A stretch of 64,000 bases of DNA, taken from the NCBI GenBank assembly GCA_026985075.1, contig JALSQX010000020.1, forward strand, positions 1 to 64,000, written 5' to 3'. Each line of letters begins with the position of its first letter. The stretch's first letter is position 1. The position numbers were made by a program, and so were the translations under genes. This DNA comes from Blastocatellia bacterium (GTDB taxonomy: Bacteria; Acidobacteriota; Blastocatellia; HR10; J050). The notes below the pieces were generated by a model. That model was not told the DNA's origin and searched no databases. It saw only the letters and a program-made list of their open reading frames with translations. Positions 44,477-54,068 of this stretch are shown piece after piece.

Positions 44477-45652
44477 ATGAACGAAGACTTCATGCAGCGA
44501 GCCCTGCGTCTGGCCGAGTGTGGGCGGGGACGGACCAGTCCCAATCCCATGGTGGGCGCCGTGCTCGTCCAGCGGGGTCGGATCGTCGGCGAGGGATTCC
44601 ATCCGCGGGCGGGAGCGCCTCACGCGGAAGCCTTCGCCCTGGAACGAGCCGGCCCGGCGGCGCGAGGCGCGACTCTCTACGTCAATCTCGAGCCCTGCTG
44701 TCACTTCGGGCGAACGCCGCCGTGCACTCGAGCGCTCATCGCCGCCGGCGTGGCCGAAGTGCACATGGCCATGCTCGATCCCAATCCATTGGTCGCCGGA
44801 CGAGGGCGCGCCGAACTGGCCGCAGCAGGCATTCGCACTGTAGTCGGCGAGCACCGAGCGGAAGCTGAAACGCTCAACGAGTGCTTCGTCCATTGGATTA
44901 CGACGGGACGGCCATTCGTCATCGCCAAGTTCGGAATGAGTCTGGACGGAAAGATCGCCACCCGGCGCGGCGAGGCGCGGTGGATCACCGGCCCCGAAGC
45001 CCGTCAGCAGGTCCATCAGTTGCGAGATGAAGTGGATGCCATCCTGGTTGGCGTCGACACGGTGATCGCCGATGATCCTCAACTGACCACGCGGCTGGAG
45101 AAGGACGATGTCCACCATCCGCTGCGCGTCATCCTCGATAGTCGGGGGCGCCTCCCCTTTCACGCGCGAGTGTTGGATTCCACGCTCCCCGGACGCACGC
45201 TGGTGGCCACAACCGAAGCGATGCCCGCCGACCGGCGTCGCGCCTTGAGAGCGCAGGGGGCCGAGGTGCTCGTTCTGCCCGCGCACGCTGGACGCGTCAG
45301 TCTCCCCCATCTGCTCGCCGCGCTCGGTCAACGCCAGGTCACCAGCCTCCTCGTCGAAGGAGGGGGGACCGTCCTGGGCAGCTTTTTCTCCGAGGGGCTG
45401 GTCAACAAAGTGTGGGCGTTCATCGCCCCACTGATCATCGGCGGTCATGCAGCGCCAACTCCCGTAGGAGGGATGGGCGTGGAGCGGCTGGCTGAAGCGC
45501 TCCGGCTCGAGCGCGTTCAGTGGCGCCAACTGGGCGCGGATCTCCTCATCTGTGGCTATCCGACCAGGACACAGTCGGCCCGTGCTCAAGTTGAAGCCGT
45601 CCGAGCGAGACGGAGTCGAGACGTGCTGGCTTCGGCCGCCCAACGCGATTAG
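44477..45652 (+). CDS. ribD: Bifunctional riboflavin deaminase/reductase
   Basis: A 391-residue enzyme carrying out steps two and three of riboflavin synthesis. The deaminase domain (residues 1-145) contains the zinc motif PHAEAF and EPCCHFGRTPPC; the reductase domain follows with KFGMSLDGKIATRRG, DAILVGVDTVIADDP and VEGGGTVLGSF. ATG 44477 (MNEDFMQRAL) matches usual starts; ATG 44453 is an alternative with only 8 extra residues. A short polar C-terminal extension (about 365-391) is not part of either domain. It is followed 9 bases later by ribE. Confidence 0.93.
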   Translation: MNEDFMQRALRLAECGRGRTSPNPMVGAVLVQRGRIVGEGFHPRAGAPHAEAFALERAGPAARGATLYVNLEPCCHFGRTPPCTRALIAAGVAEVHMAMLDPNPLVAGRGRAELAAAGIRTVVGEHRAEAETLNECFVHWITTGRPFVIAKFGMSLDGKIATRRGEARWITGPEARQQVHQLRDEVDAILVGVDTVIADDPQLTTRLEKDDVHHPLRVILDSRGRLPFHARVLDSTLPGRTLVATTEAMPADRRRALRAQGAEVLVLPAHAGRVSLPHLLAALGQRQVTSLLVEGGGTVLGSFFSEGLVNKVWAFIAPLIIGGHAAPTPVGGMGVERLAEALRLERVQWRQLGADLLICGYPTRTQSARAQVEAVRARRSRDVLASAAQRD

Positions 45653-45661
45653 GAGAGCGCC

Positions 45662-46333
45662 ATGTTCACTGGCATTGTCGAAGAGATTGGAACTATACGT
45701 CGCCTGGAGCGCCGAGGAGGGTCCGTCACTCTGGAAGTGGCTGCCAGCAAGACGCTCCAGGAGACGCGCATTGGCGACAGCATCGCCGTCAATGGAGCCT
45801 GCCTCACGATCACCGCTCTCGGCCGAGACACGTTCACCGTGGATCTGGCGCCGGAGACGCTGCGGCGAACGAACCTCGGACGATTGCGACCCGGCGACGG
45901 CGTCAATCTGGAACGAAGCGTAGCCATGGGCGATCGCCTGGGAGGGCACTTCGTCCAGGGCCATGTCGATGGCGTCGGTCGGGTGAAAGCGCTGCGACCG
46001 GAAGCTGACGCCGTGATTGTCTCGTTCGCCGCGCCGGCTGAGATCATGCGCTATGTCGTCCCCAAAGGATTCATCGCCGTCGATGGAGTGAGTTTGACCG
46101 TTGTCGATCGTCTCGATGGAGGGTTCACCGTCTCGTTCATCCCCTATACGCTGGCTCACACGATCGCCGGTCGCTATCGCGCGGGGAGCGTGGTCAATCT
46201 GGAAGCCGATATTCTGGGGAAATATGTGGAGCAGTTTCTCTCTCACTGGAGAGAAGCCGGGACGCTGAGTCGTCAGTTCTTACTTCGCCATGGATTCCTC
46301 GAAGGAGGTGAAGATGTCACTGGCAACGATTGA
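45662..46333 (+). CDS. ribE: Riboflavin synthase alpha subunit
   Basis: A 223-residue enzyme dismutating two molecules of dimethylribityllumazine to riboflavin. It has the duplicated barrel of the family: first copy starts [10 protein letters not shown] with [13 protein letters not shown], second has [10 protein letters not shown] and [14 protein letters not shown]. The end overlaps the start of ribBA by 20 bases. Confidence 0.94.
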   Translation: MFTGIVEEIGTIRRLERRGGSVTLEVAASKTLQETRIGDSIAVNGACLTITALGRDTFTVDLAPETLRRTNLGRLRPGDGVNLERSVAMGDRLGGHFVQGHVDGVGRVKALRPEADAVIVSFAAPAEIMRYVVPKGFIAVDGVSLTVVDRLDGGFTVSFIPYTLAHTIAGRYRAGSVVNLEADILGKYVEQFLSHWREAGTLSRQFLLRHGFLEGGEDVTGND

Positions 46334-47519
46334 AGAGGCCCTGGAGGAGTTGCGTGCCGGGCACATGCTCATTGTGATCGATGACGAAGACCGGGAGAAC
46401 GAAGGTGATCTGGTTCTGGCGGCGGAGAAGGTGACGCCGGAAGCCATGAACTTCATGCTCCGGCACGGGCGCGGGCTCGTCTGCGTGCCCCTTCCCGGCG
46501 AGCGGCTAGAAGCCTTACGGCTCCCCCTGATGGTTTCGTCCGAAGAGAACACGGCGCCCACCCGAACGGCGTTCACCGTCTCGGTCGATGCTCGCGAGGG
46601 GGTCACCACGGGCATCTCTGCCTACGATCGAGCGGTCACTGTGCGACGACTCGCCGATCCCCGAGCGCGACCGGAGGATTTCGTCCGGCCGGGACACATC
46701 TTCCCGCTCCGCGCCGCCGATGGGGGCGTTCTCGCGCGCCCCGGCCACACCGAAGCTGCCGTCGATCTCACCCGGCTGGCGGGTCTTCAACCGGCGGGCG
46801 TCATCTGTGAGATCCTGGCTGAAGATGGTCACATGGCCCGGTGGCCCGAACTCCGCGCCTTCGCCGCCCATCATGGATTGAAGATCATCCGCATCGCCGA
46901 TGTGATCGCTTATCGGCGACAACATGAGATGTACCTGCGCTGCGTCGCTCGCGCTCAGCTCCCGACCCGGCACGGTTCATTCACCGTTCGCGCCTACGAA
47001 GAGACGACGACCGGCCAGCAACATCTGGCCCTGGTGATGGGCAATGTGAATGATGGTCGGCCAGTTCTGGTGCGCGTTCATTCCGAATGCCTCACCGGCG
47101 AAGTATTCGGCTCGCAACGCTGCGACTGTGGAGCCCAGCTCGACAGAGCCATGGAAATGATCGCGGCCGAAGGGCGGGGCGTCATTCTCTATATGCGCCA
47201 GGAAGGACGAGGCATTGGCCTGTGTAATAAACTGCGGGCCTATGCGCTCCAAGAACGTGGACTGGATACGGTGGAAGCCAATCACCAATTGGGCTTCCCC
47301 GCCGACCTGCGCGACTATCGCGTCGGCGCCCACATTCTCATCGATCTGGGCATTCACGAGGTCCGATTGCTCACCAATAATCCGCAGAAGGTCAAAGGAT
47401 TGGAGCGACACGGACTGCGGGTCGTCGAGCGGGTGCCGCTCATCGTTCCGCCGACGGCGGAGAATTGGGCCTATCTGCGGACCAAGCGAGATAAGATGGG
47501 GCATCTTCTCGATCTCTGA
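46314..47519 (+). CDS. ribBA: Bifunctional DHBP synthase/GTP cyclohydrolase II
   Basis: A 401-residue two-domain enzyme supplying both riboflavin precursors. The start ATG 46314 follows GGAGGTGAAG. The N-terminal RibB half has [16 protein letters not shown] and [10 protein letters not shown] with [11 protein letters not shown]. The C-terminal RibA half has the zinc cysteines in [15 protein letters not shown] and the ligand segment [13 protein letters not shown], and ends near the conserved [12 protein letters not shown]. Its stop overlaps the region preceding ribH. Confidence 0.95.
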   Translation: MSLATIEEALEELRAGHMLIVIDDEDRENEGDLVLAAEKVTPEAMNFMLRHGRGLVCVPLPGERLEALRLPLMVSSEENTAPTRTAFTVSVDAREGVTTGISAYDRAVTVRRLADPRARPEDFVRPGHIFPLRAADGGVLARPGHTEAAVDLTRLAGLQPAGVICEILAEDGHMARWPELRAFAAHHGLKIIRIADVIAYRRQHEMYLRCVARAQLPTRHGSFTVRAYEETTTGQQHLALVMGNVNDGRPVLVRVHSECLTGEVFGSQRCDCGAQLDRAMEMIAAEGRGVILYMRQEGRGIGLCNKLRAYALQERGLDTVEANHQLGFPADLRDYRVGAHILIDLGIHEVRLLTNNPQKVKGLERHGLRVVERVPLIVPPTAENWAYLRTKRDKMGHLLDL

Positions 47520-47575
47520 TGGGGGCGAACGCCGTGCCTGCGGGAGAGATGAACCCCACGTTCGGAGGAGAATCC

Positions 47576-48046
47576 ATGGGAAAGACCTTTCGCGGAGCGC
47601 TCACCGGGAAGGGGCTGCGTATCGCTTTAGTCGTCTCCCGGTTCAATGAATTCATCAGCCATCGCTTGCTCGCTGGCGCGCGCGATGCGCTGGAGCGACT
47701 CGAGGTGGCCGATGACAACATCGACGTCGCTTGGACGCCGGGTGCTTTCGAGCTCCCACTGGTGGCCAAACGATGTGCTGAAAGTGGCCGCTACGATGCC
47801 GTCGTCTGCCTGGGCGCGGTCATTCGCGGCGCCACGCCACACTTCGACTATGTGGCCAGTGAAGTGGCCAAAGGCGTGGCCACCGTGGGGTTGACGACCG
47901 GCGTGCCCATCATCTTCGGCGTGCTGACGACGGATACCATCGAACAGGCCATCGAGCGCGCCGGATCGAAATCGGGCAACAAGGGATTCGATGCCGCCAT
48001 GGCTGCTATCGAAATGGCCAACCTCCTTAAACAGATTGCCTCATGA
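47576..48046 (+). CDS. ribH: 6,7-dimethyl-8-ribityllumazine synthase
   Basis: A 156-residue capsid-forming enzyme, last gene of the rib operon. ATG 47576 follows GGAGGAGAATCC; the TTG/ATG further up overlaps ribBA without a site. Motifs: [44 protein letters not shown] with the catalytic His, and [17 protein letters not shown]. Confidence 0.95.
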   Translation: MGKTFRGALTGKGLRIALVVSRFNEFISHRLLAGARDALERLEVADDNIDVAWTPGAFELPLVAKRCAESGRYDAVVCLGAVIRGATPHFDYVASEVAKGVATVGLTTGVPIIFGVLTTDTIEQAIERAGSKSGNKGFDAAMAAIEMANLLKQIAS

Positions 48047-48404
48047 AGAGGGGTCTCAGATGTAGAGGCGAACGTGGCGGTCTCATCGCCCGCGACCTCA
48101 TACGATCGCCGCTTCTTCACAAACAGTGTGGTGCGAGCTGACAGCTTGCGCGACATTCTCCCAAAGTCCTCTTCACCCCCTCGGTGTGGCCCACGAGGTC
48201 ATGGGCGATTTCGCAGTAAACAGGCGTAGCGCAAGTTATTGACTCGCCCTCCTCACCTTCATCCTGGGGAATGGACACGTTGCCCATGAGTGATCCCCCT
48301 TGGGCTGAGCGCGATCAATCGGTACAGCGGTTGAGCCTGAGCGCCTCTATGCTACAATAACCGCCCCAATGAGAGATCACGACTCGCGGAGAGGAAAAAA
48401 TCAT
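48047..48404. other. Intergenic region, 358 bases
   Basis: No gene, tRNA or clear terminator found after ribH. The end holds the promoter at 48331-48358 and the ribosome-binding site (GGAGAGGA) of the next gene. Confidence 0.4.
48331..48358 (+). promoter_or_regulatory. Promoter of permease gene
   Basis: TTGAGC (48331-48336), 16-base spacer and TACAAT (48353-48358). Start near 48365, leader about 40 bases. Confidence 0.5.
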
Positions 48405-48911
48405 ATGAATCCCATCGGACTCATCGTTCTCGCCGTCCCTGTAGCGACGCTCATCCTGCTGGCTTATCATCGAGCGGGGATGAGAGGTGTTGGTCAGGGA
48501 TTCGCACAGACGGGAACGCTCATTCTTTCGATTCTTCCCTATCTGGCTCTGGGCATCACATTGGCTGGATTCCTCACCTACCTTTTACCTCAAGAGATCG
48601 TCGCTCGTTGGCTGGGGGCGGAAGCCGGGTTCAAGGCCATCGGTCTCGGTTGTGTGGCGGGCATCGTGATTCCCGGTGGGCCGTTCATTCACTATCCCAT
48701 TCTGGCATCGCTTCTCGCTCGAGGAGCGGCTCTGGGGCCGGTGGCTGCCTACATTGCGGCCTGGGGACTCATGAACATGAATCGCGTGCTGGTTTGGGAA
48801 TCTCCCTTCTTCGGCTGGCGGTTCGTGGGAATTCGCCTGCTGGCCTCGCTCGTCTTTCCCTTTCTCATCGGCGTGGTGGCTCAAGAACTCACCAGGATGC
48901 TCTCGCCTTAA
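48405..48911 (+). CDS. Small permease of the YraQ/DUF318 type
   Basis: A 168-residue membrane protein with about five hydrophobic helices (GLIVLAVPVATLILLAY; LILSILPYLALGITLAGFLTYL; IGLGCVAGIVIPGGPFIHYP; GPVAAYIAAWGLMNMNR; IRLLASLVFPFLIGVVA). The GGPFIHYPILASLLARGA element and the NMNRVLVWE stretch are typical of half-length members of the permease family that includes arsenic/unknown-substrate exporters (YraQ). Such proteins dimerise or pair with a second half. No partner is next to it. Substrate unknown. Confidence 0.7.
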   Translation: MNPIGLIVLAVPVATLILLAYHRAGMRGVGQGFAQTGTLILSILPYLALGITLAGFLTYLLPQEIVARWLGAEAGFKAIGLGCVAGIVIPGGPFIHYPILASLLARGAALGPVAAYIAAWGLMNMNRVLVWESPFFGWRFVGIRLLASLVFPFLIGVVAQELTRMLSP

Positions 48912-49082
48912 CTTCGCCTCTTGAGGAAATGAGATGAGTGCATATGCGCTGCTCACCACGCGAGGCTCATGCGGGGAGAAGGGTGGGAATGAGGGAATCA
49001 ATTCACCGGACAGAAACGAGGTTGTCATCGAGTGTTCATCGGTGTAGGCTCTCAAAGAATGCGGCTTTCCGGAGGTGATCGT

Positions 49083-50138
49083 ATGAACATGGGCTTTGCG
49101 GCGATGATGTTTCTCCTCCTCATTCCAATCATCAGCCAGACGGCGTTCGCACAAGAGTTCTCCGTCGGTCCAGTGACCGCCGGTCCGGGAGAGGTGGCCT
49201 CGGGATTCATTGAGGTGCCGCCCGGTGTGGATGAGGGCACGCGCATCCCGATCAGCGTGCTTCATGGACGACGACCGGGACCAGTGCTGGCCCTGATCGC
49301 CGGAAATCACGGTTATGAGTATGCCCCTATCCTGGCGCTTCAGCGGTTACGCGGCCGGCTCGATCCCAAAGCGCTCGCCGGCACCGTCATCATGGTGCAC
49401 GTGGCCAACATGCCATCGTTCCTACGTCGAACGATCTATTACAGTCCCATCGACGGCAAGAACCTCAACCGCGTCTATCCGGGCAAGAAGGATGGAACCG
49501 TGTCCGAGCGCATCGCTTATGCCATCACGCAACAGGTCATCGAGCGGTGCGACTATCTCATTGATTTGCACTGCGGCGACGGCAACGAGTCGCTGCGTCC
49601 CTACACGTACTGGCCGAAGACGGGAAATCCCCAGCTCGACGAGAAAGCGAAACAGATGGCCCTGGCATTCGGCCTCGATCATATCGTCATCGATACCGAT
49701 CGTCCGAAAGACCCCCGCCACTCCGTCTACTGCTCGAACACGGCGACGACTCGCGGCAAACCGGCCATCACGACCGAGTCGGGAGGACTGGGTCAAACCG
49801 ATGAACCATCTATCGCGCGCATTGAGCGGGGAGTGATGAGCGTGCTCCGATGGCTGCACATGCTGGACGGCGAGCCCCAGTTCGTCGAACATCCCATCTG
49901 GATCGATCGTTCAGAGGTCATCCGCAGTCAGGTGACCGGCCTCTTCTATCCGCTGGTGAAAAAAGGCGTCGCCGTGACGAAAGGAATGCGGCTCGGTTAC
50001 ATCACCGACTTTTTTGGTCAACGAATCGCCGATGTGCGCGCGCCATTGAGCGGCGTCGTGTTGTACATTCTGGGCACTCCCCCGGTGAGCCCCGACGAAC
50101 CGCTGGCATTCGTCGGACATATCTTGTCCGAGAAATGA
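49083..50138 (+). CDS. Exported AspA/AstE-like zinc carboxypeptidase-fold protein
   Basis: A 351-residue protein of the succinylglutamate desuccinylase/aspartoacylase superfamily. ATG 49083 follows GGAGGTGATCGT and opens a signal peptide (GFAAMMFLLLIPIISQTAFA). The zinc site shows GNHGYEYAP (His, Glu) and the second His in LIDLHCGDGNE; NRVYPGKKDGT and TTESGG are further active-site segments. The C-terminal beta domain resembles a lipoyl-like barrel (GYITDFFGQRIADVRAPLSG). Export is unusual compared with cytoplasmic AstE; it may hydrolyse an extracellular amide. Substrate unknown. Confidence 0.8.
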   Translation: MNMGFAAMMFLLLIPIISQTAFAQEFSVGPVTAGPGEVASGFIEVPPGVDEGTRIPISVLHGRRPGPVLALIAGNHGYEYAPILALQRLRGRLDPKALAGTVIMVHVANMPSFLRRTIYYSPIDGKNLNRVYPGKKDGTVSERIAYAITQQVIERCDYLIDLHCGDGNESLRPYTYWPKTGNPQLDEKAKQMALAFGLDHIVIDTDRPKDPRHSVYCSNTATTRGKPAITTESGGLGQTDEPSIARIERGVMSVLRWLHMLDGEPQFVEHPIWIDRSEVIRSQVTGLFYPLVKKGVAVTKGMRLGYITDFFGQRIADVRAPLSGVVLYILGTPPVSPDEPLAFVGHILSEK

Positions 50139-50326
50139 TGGCGGGAAACACCGCGGTCGCCGATCCGGCCGGGAAGCGAAATGCATTAAGGGAATCCGAT
50201 GCTGCATTGGTCTTCGGCATTGCGCACCCGAAGACACACTCAGAAATTGGGATTTTCAAGATTTCAAAGATCACTGATCGGACATCCCCTCGAGCGTTTC
50301 ATTCTGCTCTCCTGTCGTCCCCTATA

Positions 50327-50355
50327 TTGCCGAATATGACTGAGCGAGATACAAT
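50327..50355 (+). promoter_or_regulatory. Promoter of Uma2 gene
   Basis: TTGCCG (50327-50332), 17-base spacer and TACAAT (50350-50355), about 100 bases before the ATG. The rest of the 319-base gap contains no gene. Confidence 0.5.
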
Positions 50356-50457
50356 AGAAACCAGCGTAATGAGTGCTCGTAGGAGAGTGGGCATGGGCGT
50401 CGTTCGATGAGCACTGGGTGCGCGCGAGTTCGAGACATGTCATGGAGGTGATCCACG

Positions 50458-51093
50458 ATGGCGCAGGAAATCAAAATGAGATCGACTACTGCTGGCGCGC
50501 CACCACCCGGCCGCATGACCTACGAAGAATTTCTCGCGTGGGCCGATGAAGATACCTGGGCTGAGTGGGTCGATGGAGAAGTGATCATGATGAGTCCCGT
50601 ATCCAAACTTCATCAACAGCTTGGATTGTTCCTTCTCCTGCTCCTGCAGCATTTCGTAGAATCCCATCAATTGGGCACGGTACTTTACGAGCCGTTTCAG
50701 ATGAAGACGGGACCGGAGCTACCTGGGAGATCGCCCGATATCATCTTTGTTCGCCGGGAGCATCTGGATCGCCTCAAGGAGAATTACTTGGATGGTCCCG
50801 CCGACTTAGTCGTAGAGATCATCAGTCCCGAGAGTCGCGCCCGCGACCGGGGAGAGAAGTTCTACGAATACGAGCAAGGCGGCGTGCGCGAATATTGGCT
50901 CATCGATCCGGATCGCAAACAGGCCGAATTTTATCAACGGGGAGAAGATGGCATCTATCGTCTTGTGCCGGTCGGCGAAGAAGGAATTTATCGAAGCGCC
51001 GTCCTGGAAGGGTTATGGTCGAAAGTAGCCTGGTTGTGGCAAGACCCGCTGCCGCCGCTCATGAGTATCCTCAAGGAATGGGGACTGGTGTAA
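50458..51093 (+). CDS. Uma2-family (DUF820) putative endonuclease-fold protein
   Basis: A 211-residue restriction-endonuclease-fold protein. The domain begins RMTYEEFLAWADED and shows the PD-(D/E)xK-like core: SPDIIFVRREH (Asp), VVEIISPESRARDRG (Glu) and a following Lys in GEKFYEYEQGG; VREYWLIDPD follows as usual. The family is abundant in cyanobacteria and other free-living bacteria and its biological role is unsettled. The gene stands alone and converges with the nucleotidyltransferase gene 9 bases away. AGGTGATCC precedes the start. Confidence 0.88.
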   Translation: MAQEIKMRSTTAGAPPPGRMTYEEFLAWADEDTWAEWVDGEVIMMSPVSKLHQQLGLFLLLLLQHFVESHQLGTVLYEPFQMKTGPELPGRSPDIIFVRREHLDRLKENYLDGPADLVVEIISPESRARDRGEKFYEYEQGGVREYWLIDPDRKQAEFYQRGEDGIYRLVPVGEEGIYRSAVLEGLWSKVAWLWQDPLPPLMSILKEWGLV

Positions 51094-51101
51094 TCATCCG
51101 G

Positions 51102-52580
51102 TCACGCCTCCGGCACCTCCTCATCGTGCCCGTCTTGCGCCTGGCGTCCGGCCTCCTTCCCCATGAGTCCTTGCGCCGCTCTGATGGCTTCTTCCAGAGT
51201 GGTGATCTTGCCATCCAGTTGCATCTCATAAACGGCTTTGAGAATCTCGCCCATGCGCGGTCCCGGCGGAACGCCCAGGGGGATGAGGTGCCGTCCCATG
51301 AGAATGGGTTTGGGTGGAGCGTGTTCCACGGCCAGCGCCCGCGCCCGCTGGATGAACCATTCCTCGGCGGCCGAGTCGCTGGCCGGACCACGAGCCAGGG
51401 CATCGGCTTTCGCAACCAGATAGAGGAGTTCCAGATCGCACTTCCGCGCCAATCGACGAAACGCGCCATCGGTGATGCGATGGCGCTCGCCATAAAACTG
51501 CGAGGGCTTCAAATGATTGGTGACCAGCGCCACCACTTGCCCACGAACATCATAGCCGTTGATCGTGTGCACGTTGAGCGCATCGAGCACTCGCAGGGTT
51601 GGTTCCCGAGCCGCCTCCTCGTGCCCCGGCGAACGAAGGTGCCCGCGTTCGAATCGCGTCATTTGCGGTTTTGCGATGTCATGAAGCAGTACGGCGAGGA
51701 TGACGGTGAGCCTCTTCTCCTTGGGAAGCCCTTCGGTCAACGCCACCGCCTGATCGACGGCCATTAGCGTGTGAATCCAAACATCGCCCTCCGGATGCCA
51801 TTCGGGGTCCTGTGGACATCCGACCATCGGTTTCAGATCGGGCAGCAACTTATCGATGATGAGCAGATCGAGGGCCGCCTGCAATCCAATGGATGGACGT
51901 CGCGCTAACAAGAAGAGCTTCTCGAATTCGCCCCATATGCGCTCCTTGGGCAAATCGGTCAGATCAATCGAGCGACAGAGCTCTCTGGTGTTCGGCTCGA
52001 TCTGGAATTCAAATCGGGCGGCAAATTGCATGGCCCGCAATACGCGCAGGCTGTCCTCGCCGAATGTGCGCGGATCCACGGCCCGGATGATCTCGCGTTC
52101 GATATCCTGGACGCCGTGATAGGGATCGAGAATGTCCTCGCTCAAAGGATCATACATGATGGCATTGATGGTGAAATCGCGGCGGCGAGCCGCTTCTTCG
52201 AACGACATGAACGGGTCGCCGGTCACAGCGAATCCGCGATGTCCCCGACCCACTTTCGATTCCCGGCGCGGCAAGCTGATATCGATCTCCAACGGCTCTT
52301 CCTCGTCCCCGTCGAGGCGAAGCTTATAGACGGTGAATCGGGCGCCCACCATGTTGACGGGTCCAAACTGCCGGAGCAGCGATTCCAGGACGTCGGGCTG
52401 GAGATAATACACCTCCAGATCGTAATCCTTCGAGGTCCTGCCCATCAACCGATCGCGCACGCCGCCCCCGACCATCAGCGCCCGTCCGCCAGCGCGGCTG
52501 ATGGTGCGACAGATGGAGAGAACGATGGGATGGATGGTCTGACTGGCGATGTGATGGATGGCGGCCACTTCAATGCTCAA
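51102..52580 (-). CDS. tRNA nucleotidyltransferase/poly(A) polymerase family protein with HD domain
   Basis: A 492-residue class II nucleotidyltransferase adding CCA (or A residues) to RNA 3' ends. Catalytic GGGVRDRLMGRTSKDYDLEVY with the DxD-like pair, RRRDFTINAIMYDP and the RVLRAMQFAARF helix are typical of the head and neck. An HD phosphohydrolase domain follows (VILAVLLHDIAKP, GHEEAA), as in many bacterial CCA enzymes. Only one such gene is in the window, so full CCA addition is likely; split A-adding/CC-adding specificity cannot be excluded. It is the last of a minus-strand run with the radical SAM and glycyl-tRNA synthetase genes. Confidence 0.85.
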   Translation of the reverse strand: MSIEVAAIHHIASQTIHPIVLSICRTISRAGGRALMVGGGVRDRLMGRTSKDYDLEVYYLQPDVLESLLRQFGPVNMVGARFTVYKLRLDGDEEEPLEIDISLPRRESKVGRGHRGFAVTGDPFMSFEEAARRRDFTINAIMYDPLSEDILDPYHGVQDIEREIIRAVDPRTFGEDSLRVLRAMQFAARFEFQIEPNTRELCRSIDLTDLPKERIWGEFEKLFLLARRPSIGLQAALDLLIIDKLLPDLKPMVGCPQDPEWHPEGDVWIHTLMAVDQAVALTEGLPKEKRLTVILAVLLHDIAKPQMTRFERGHLRSPGHEEAAREPTLRVLDALNVHTINGYDVRGQVVALVTNHLKPSQFYGERHRITDGAFRRLARKCDLELLYLVAKADALARGPASDSAAEEWFIQRARALAVEHAPPKPILMGRHLIPLGVPPGPRMGEILKAVYEMQLDGKITTLEEAIRAAQGLMGKEAGRQAQDGHDEEVPEA

Positions 52581-52637
52581 CGAGAGTCTAATGAGACGCC
52601 CATGTGCACGGGAATGTGATCCCGCGCGCTCCTCCCC

Positions 52638-54047
52638 TCAACCGGTATGCATCCTGTGCGAATCGACGCTCTTTGTCGACGTCGCGTCCCGAGACGCCGT
52701 CATAGCAGGGTCATCGTCGACATCGATCACGTCCATGAACGCGCTGACCGAGAAGACGGCGCGACCAATGCCCGGATCACCATACCCGGGGGGAACCGGC
52801 AGCCGATACTTGGCATGCGTGTCACGCCACACGCGCAGCAACCGAACGTGATACTCCAGCGGAGCGCCTTGAGGATTCTGTGGACCGAGCGCGGTGAGCG
52901 GCTCCGGACACCACGTCGTGAATCGAGGGCAGATTCCATGCGACATGAAAAAGTCTAATCCTTCGGCCGTCGACGCGATCGCCTCATCGACCGTCTGAAA
53001 GCCATAGGGTTTGGCCATCTCGATGCCGGCGACGAAGTTGGGAATGACATGTGTGGGACCGAAGATCTCGGCAGCATCCAGGATGCGCCGAACCCACTCT
53101 CGATGACCGATGAAGCGCGCCTTACCCGGACAGAGAAGAGCGAATAAACGCTCATCCCACACTTCATAGTTGGGGTGGTAAATTTGCACGCCCGCATCCT
53201 TGAATTTTTTCAGTTCGTCTTTGGGCAGCGCCTGAACAACCATTTTACTGATCCAGCGTCGCGGGAAGGCGCGTTCGATCGCTTCGGCATATCGGGCATA
53301 GAAGTCGACTTCGGTCAGTCCCTTCAGCCTGGTGGTGATGCTCCCGCCGGTGATGGTATAGGCTTGGCTGACGGTATCCGTCTCCTGAATGATCTCCAGC
53401 GCCTCCAGAATCTCCTCAATCGACTTCACACCGGTATAGGGCCGCCCGGCAGCGATCTGCTGACGGTAATTCTCATTGATGTCGCAGAACCGACATTCCT
53501 CTTGCTCGCCGAAGTACTGACAGATGCGATAAACGGTCAGGTAGACGAGATATCCCCACTCGATCGTGGGAGCGATGTCGATGACCCGCTTGCCATTCGA
53601 CAGCGTGCGCGTGTAGTACTCGGGGACGGGCTCAAAGTGGACATCGGCAATGGGTGTCCCCTCCAGTTTCAAGATGGCTCGCCCCTGGACGGCCTCCACG
53701 CGGTACGGCGAGCGAGGATTCAATCGCACGGAGATGATGGTGCGACGGAAGCCATAGGGCCCCCCCTCCAGAGCGATCTCTTCCGGCGCATAGAGATGCT
53801 CGCGCTGCGCCATTTCGGCCAGAGGGACCAGATCGAAGGAGAAGATGAAATACGCTTTGGACTTGAAGCGCGCGGCGAGCCGGAGCGCCTCGGGACTGAA
53901 CGCCAGTCCGGTGCGGAGCATATCTTCCTTGAAGATCGCCTCTGACGGGAGATCCGGATAGCGGTTGATCATCTCTTCGATCAGGTCTAACCGGGTCGGA
54001 TGTTCGCGCTCTCGCTCAACCGCGGTGGTCACTCTCTTCCTCGGCAT
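52638..54047 (-). CDS. Radical SAM protein with CX8CX2C cluster motif
   Basis: A 469-residue protein starting after GAGGTGATCGT. An N-terminal domain of about 160 residues (with FSFDLVPLAEMAQREHLYAP) is unrecognised. The radical SAM barrel follows; its 4Fe-4S ligands appear as Cys176, Cys185 and Cys188 (ICQYFGEQEECRFCDIN), spaced CX8CX2C rather than CX3CX2C. SAM-binding elements follow, including the YTITGGSITT strand with its GG motif, then VQALPKDELKKFKDAGVQIY, NYEVWDERLF and HVIPNFVAG. The function is unknown; the arrangement recalls noncanonical families such as HmdB. It lies 21 bases after the glycyl-tRNA synthetase gene and is probably co-transcribed with it. Confidence 0.8.
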   Translation of the reverse strand: MPRKRVTTAVEREREHPTRLDLIEEMINRYPDLPSEAIFKEDMLRTGLAFSPEALRLAARFKSKAYFIFSFDLVPLAEMAQREHLYAPEEIALEGGPYGFRRTIISVRLNPRSPYRVEAVQGRAILKLEGTPIADVHFEPVPEYYTRTLSNGKRVIDIAPTIEWGYLVYLTVYRICQYFGEQEECRFCDINENYRQQIAAGRPYTGVKSIEEILEALEIIQETDTVSQAYTITGGSITTRLKGLTEVDFYARYAEAIERAFPRRWISKMVVQALPKDELKKFKDAGVQIYHPNYEVWDERLFALLCPGKARFIGHREWVRRILDAAEIFGPTHVIPNFVAGIEMAKPYGFQTVDEAIASTAEGLDFFMSHGICPRFTTWCPEPLTALGPQNPQGAPLEYHVRLLRVWRDTHAKYRLPVPPGYGDPGIGRAVFSVSAFMDVIDVDDDPAMTASRDATSTKSVDSHRMHTG

Positions 54048-54068
54048 ACGATCACCTCTTCTGGGCCT

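Noticed and set aside
44342-46246. 634-codon minus-strand open frame opposite ribD and ribE
   Set aside because: Antisense to two clear riboflavin genes; composition reflects the codon bias of the opposite strand.
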